Shown here: in pieces, positions 60,420 to 64,000 of the stretch
Numbering within the stretch: the first letter of the stretch is position 1
Layout of the letters: every line of letters begins with the position of its first letter
Assembly (NCBI GenBank): GCA_031772625.1
Contig: CM062811.1
Location: 651,250,871-651,314,870, forward strand
Direction of reading: 5' to 3'
Length of the DNA: 64,000 bases
Source: Pinus tabuliformis
Lineage: Eukaryota > Streptophyta > Pinopsida > Pinales > Pinaceae
Translations under genes and position numbers: made by a program
The notes under the pieces: generated by a model
What the model saw: only the letters and a program-made list of their open reading frames with translations
The model's database searches: none
What the model was told of the DNA's origin: nothing

Positions 60420-60890
60420 AACCAGTCTGACAATGCCTCTGTCTAGTTCACCCCAAGAAGGCCGTCACAATTAAAGACGAAATTGAAAAATCTCTACGTG
60501 TTGGTTCCATCTACCTCGTTCCTTTGACTGATTGGGTGTCAAATATTGTTCATGTAATGAAGAAACAGGGAACAATCCATGTATGCATCGATTATCGAGG
60601 TATAAATTGTGTTGGTCCAAAGGAAAATTACCCGACCTTATTCATCGACCAAATTGTTGATGACTGTGCTGGTTGTGAGATATATTTGTTTATGGATGGT
60701 TTTTCCGTCTATAATAAAATCAACATTCTCTTGGCCGATCAACCTAAAACTACATTTATTTGTCCCTAGGGTACATTTTCTTACTGGAAACCCCCTCTTG
60801 GTTTAAATAATGTTGGGGCTACGTTTCAAAGGGTGATGGTCAACACCTTCCACGGCATCAAACATAACCTTATTTGGACGATCTCTTCTC
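60420..60890 (+). pseudogene. Gypsy reverse transcriptase N-terminal half, copy 2
   Basis: Motifs in order: FHPKKAVTIKDEIEKSLRVG (about 60450-60510), VSNIVHVMKKQGTIHVCIDY (60536-60595), FMDGFSVYNKINI (the D..GY.QI region, with Gly-Tyr altered), GLNNVGATFQRVM, and YLDDL at 60871-60885. A small indel near 60868 puts YLDDL out of frame, and a TAG at 60767 interrupts the region. Homology stops just after the catalytic box. Confidence 0.85.
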
Positions 60891-62150
60891 TTGAGATGAA
60901 AACCCTTTAGTAAGTTTCTCTTATTGAAGCTTCTTATTAATCAATGCCAAACCCTAGACCCTTGACTAGAATGTCCTCCAAGCATAAGTCAAACCTTTCC
61001 TCCTTTCTGTACTTTGTTCCCTAGCACTTCCTTCTTCCAGTACTTTGTTTCCCAGCAGTTCGTCCTCCTTCCAACTTTTGTTAGATCTTATTGCACACGC
61101 TTTAGAAGAGATACCTTTGATGAGACCCTTTCCTTATGATGATCCCTTCCTTCTCTTCACCAACCAATGAACTTGTATGACTGTAATGGGAGGGCTATTA
61201 TAATAGCAAACACAACCTCCTTCTCTTCACATGTGTGATTGTAATAGGCTTTAGAACAACCCTATTACCTTTGCTCTTCTTCCTTGCTTCTTCGTTTGAG
61301 TGGGAGACCATTTTAGGCCTATGTTCTAGCCAAAACAAACATAGGTATAAGGTTGTTATGTTGTCGTAGTTATAAAGTGTTCTAAAGTGAAGAGATAAAG
61401 TGTTCTAATAGGAAGGGAGAAGAATTGTGTTTGGTCTTAGGATGAATATTTACTTGTCAATCCAAAAATAATTTGAGAATCTTCAAATTTTTTAATAAAA
61501 ATGCAAACAAAATAATCTTTCTAGAAAACTATCAATATAACCCTATTCACATACCCAAGATGAGTTATAAAATGAGTCCATTATAATTTACATAAGTTGA
61601 GAAAATGATCTTCTCAACTCAATATAAAATAACATTAACAAAAATTTATAAAGATAGATAAACTATTATCTTAACGGTCTTAACTCATAAACATATTCTA
61701 TTAAAATCATTTTATAAAACAAATAACAAGACAAATTTACCATTTCGATCTCTGTCTTTGTTATAAACAAAAACATTTTTTGTTTTTTTAAGAAAAGAAA
61801 TAACATTAAGTGCCACGTAGAGTGTATCAATATACAATTATATGAAACAAATGATATAACATGTATGTGAAAACAATAATATATATATAATAGATTTATT
61901 GTAAACACAATATATTAAAATATAATAAGTATGGTCTTAGTCTTGATTTTAATATATATGGAAAGTAAAAATAATATAATTTTGGTTGAATTTAGTTTTT
62001 TTTGTGATTTATATTAAGTTTTTTAAGAAGATTTTTTAACTTAAATTTTTGTCAACACGTTTCAAACTGACCAGTGTAATTTATTAGTCAACATAGAAAA
62101 AAATAATATGACAAAAATACCCAGTCATATAAACTATGAAAAAAGTGTGC
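60891..62150. other. Noncoding region right of the gypsy break
   Basis: Holds a tandem repeat at 61009-61072 (GTACTTTGTT(C/T)CC units, period about 31 bp) and AT-rich DNA. I see no gene. Confidence 0.5.
61009..61072. repeat. Two tandem 31-bp units
   Basis: GTACTTTGTTCCCTAGCACT and GTACTTTGTTTCCCAGCAGT start 31 bp apart and continue similarly. Confidence 0.8.
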
Positions 62151-62154
62151 ATAA

Positions 62155-62520
62155 ATGTGTAGGAATGCCCTGCACGTTAGAAAGCAGTTTGCATGCCCCG
62201 AGCAGTAGATCCTCTGTTTTCTACGTTTGATGAGTTTCGAAATCCTCTAGGCTACTGAGTTCTCATACTGCGTGTCCCCAGCAATGCTGCTTCTCGCTCA
62301 CGCTCTTGTTTCTCTCACGCTGCCAGCGTTCACCTTTATTTGCTGCGTGCAGACCACACCTACGTGCTGCCACCTTCTCTCCTCTGCGTATTTCCCTCAC
62401 TGCGTCCTCCACCTGCTGACAGTGTTCCACTGCCCCCCTGCCCCAAATGCTCACAGCGTTCCCTTTCTTAACGTCGTTGTCTTCTCATCAATGCTACCTC
62501 AAAGATTCCCTTAAAAACAG
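62155..62520. other. GC-richer patch of unknown nature
   Basis: Noticeably richer in C than its surroundings. A plus-strand frame of 80 codons (62272-62514) is Cys/His/Pro-rich with no recognisable domain, and a minus-strand frame overlaps it. It may be a gene relic or a promoter-like CpG patch. Confidence 0.3.
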
Positions 62521-64000
62521 ACTCTCAACTAATTTTTGGAATGCATAAATAGCTTCGCGAGACCGTGGTCATTAAAATGGAGCATATTCCTGCAGAAAAG
62601 AAAATAGTAGTTAAAGCATAATCAAATCTATTAAATACAATATCACACACAAATTATTGAGGAGGGATCCACGTAGAGCGGTGTTATAATATTGGAATAT
62701 GGTGTAATGAAGTTTGTTTTACCATCGACATCGATATGGTTGGCATAATGATCGTGGAGGGTTGTGGAATTAAAAGTCATTACATTGAATATTACATCGA
62801 GCCACCACAGTGAGCCAAATAATTAAAATGATATGCATCCTTCACGTTAAAATATTTGTAATGCTCTTGTCATTTAATGGTTATGATAAATAGACACTCC
62901 CTCGTGAAAGCGTGAAGGGTTGACCAAGTCATGACCATCGTAGAGTGATTCGATGGGATATTGTCACCGTGGAATGAAAACGTGGAGTCTTCCATTGCCT
63001 TAAGCATCAAATATGATACTCCCTTCTTAATTATAACGTTTCTTTGTATTAGTCTTGTTTTGAATGTTTTTGTTTCGGCCTTAAAAACTTTGAATTAATC
63101 CCTTTAGGTGTTTGCATCGAATGGTCATTTGTTGTTGCGTTTCTTTTTGTTTCTTTTAATTATATTTTGTTGTTACAAAATATATATACACAAAGTCACA
63201 ACATGTAGATAATAATAAATATAACCTAGCATAACAAAATAATTATGAAGTTTATTAATATGTATTAATAATTTTAATAAAGATCAGATTAATAATAATA
63301 TATATTAAAGTCATGTCAAGAAATATGTTATTTTTATAGCTATAGTTTTATTAGCTGGAGGAATTGCCTGGAAATTCCAGTCATATTTAGAGAAAATCCG
63401 GCAAGGATTTTTGTAAATCCAAGTTATAGTTGTTAAACTTCAAAATTTTAGGTGTCCTAGACATTTTTGATGGTGTTGAATCCATTTCCACCATCAAAAA
63501 CACGATTCAAACACTACCTCTACAAGATTTTTTGAATTTTTTTTGCCAGGATTCTAGCCACTTTTGGCGGTCTGGGTAATTCCTCCGCCTCGGTAGATGA
63601 ATCCATATTTATATATATACATGTTCACAAGGTCATGGGAATGTCATTTGAGGTGAAGGCTAAAGCAAGACTCAAGAAACAATTTAGGGAGAATAATCAC
63701 TCCAACAAGGTGCAATAATAGTAATCGAATTTTCAAAGCAATACGCCTCAACTTTGTGTGTCAAATAAAACACTAAGATCATTCAATGTTAAGAATTAGG
63801 TGACCAAAAGGCGATGGTAAAGGTAAAGCCAATTGAGGTGCGAAGGAAATGCTATCAAGCAAACCAAATGAAAAATGTGAGGTGATATGACAAAATGAGA
63901 CCAATGATGTGAGCGACGCTCTGAGGAGAGGAGTAACAACATGAAGTGACACAAGTGTTGTCATGTGAGAAAAGGGTCAAGGTGGAAAACGTCACTTGAT
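62521..64000. other. AT-rich region without a recognised gene
   Basis: Apart from the dispersed repeat at 63370-63530 I see no supported feature. Confidence 0.5.
63370..63530 (+). repeat. Dispersed repeat fragment, member 3
   Basis: Matches 17650-17830 and 23045-23220 with substitutions (CCTGGAAATTCCAG, AAATCCAAGTTATAGTTGT, GTTGAATCCATTTCCACCATC, ATTCAAACACT). It contains the hairpin TTTTTGATGGTG...CACCATCAAAAA at 63464-63500. Confidence 0.75.

Larger units (their letters stand above)
45687..60890 (+). mobile_element. Ty3/gypsy (Tat-like) element copy 2 with nested copia and element Y, truncated in RT
   Basis: Starts at the same internal point as copy 1 (GTGAAGCTTACAATAGATTC) and continues further: gag with zinc knuckle, protease, and RT up to YLDDL at 60871-60885, after which homology ends. 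No RNase H, integrase or 3' LTR is in the window. The copia element (47855-56707) sits at the identical site as in copy 1 and itself contains element Y. Confidence 0.85.

Noticed and set aside
62272..62514. 80-codon Cys/Pro-rich open frame as a gene
   Set aside because: No domain, an overlapping frame on the other strand and no supporting signals; left as a GC-rich patch.

Overview
This window looks like intergenic DNA of a conifer, or at least of a large, repeat-swollen plant nuclear genome. It is AT-rich and gene-poor, and nearly every recognisable coding stretch belongs to a transposable element. The plant assignment rests on a plant-type L1 LINE with a C-terminal RNase H, on Ty1/copia elements with the TGGTATCAGAGC initiator-Met primer site, on a Tat-like Ty3/gypsy gag-pol and on a hAT remnant. 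The narrower conifer assignment rests on Penelope-like retroelement (PLE) remnants that carry a GIY-YIG endonuclease; among plants that lineage (EN+ PLEs, 'Dryads') has been reported from conifers. The organism call is an inference.

Layout. (1) 1-772, minus strand: the only candidate host gene, an open frame of at least 257 codons that runs off the left edge and that I do not recognise. (2) 2158-3229: a decayed hAT element with an exact 8-bp target-site duplication (TSD). (3) 3872-10739: a complete-length L1-type LINE with a perfect 21-bp TSD; its ORF1 has a one-base A-run frameshift and its ORF2 (endonuclease, RT, zinc finger, RNase H) is one frame with three nonsense codons. (4) 10761-14626: AT-rich DNA with local duplications. 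(5) 14627-25357: a head-to-tail duplication of a 5.35-kb unit; each copy holds a GATCGAGC-rich block, a (TA)n tract beside an 88-bp palindrome, a tRNA-derived SINE and an antisense PLE remnant. The duplication endpoint lies inside the PLE reverse transcriptase, which continues only beyond copy B. (6) 25480-32397: mostly noncoding, with small tandem repeats, a long hairpin at 29334-29476 and a decayed LINE ORF1 fragment.

(7) 32398-60890: two copies of one nested composite. A Ty3/gypsy gag region is interrupted at the identical site by a copia element that has 0.9-kb LTRs and encodes only gag and protease. Copy 1 (32398-39876) stops within gag; copy 2 (45687-60890) continues through zinc knuckle, protease and RT up to the YLDDL box. 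Between them lies element X (39877-45686) with a decayed ORF of about 1,137 codons, and inside the copia element of copy 2 lies element Y (49529-54497), a 4,969-bp insertion with TGTTG...CAACA ends, a 5-bp TSD and no detectable LTRs. X and Y encode large proteins that I cannot assign to a known retroelement domain and that look like two members of one family. (8) 60891-64000: gypsy-flanking and low-complexity DNA with one more copy of a dispersed repeat seen in the 5.35-kb unit.

A theme across the window is decay by C-to-T change at glutamine codons. The X ORF has 16 in-frame stops, 12 TAG and 4 TAA and no TGA, with no frameshift over 3.4 kb, and comparison of the two gypsy copies shows CAG in one and TAG in the other. 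This fits cytosine methylation and deamination at silenced repeats. The most unusual items are the Penelope remnants, elements X and Y, and the gag-pro-only copia element.
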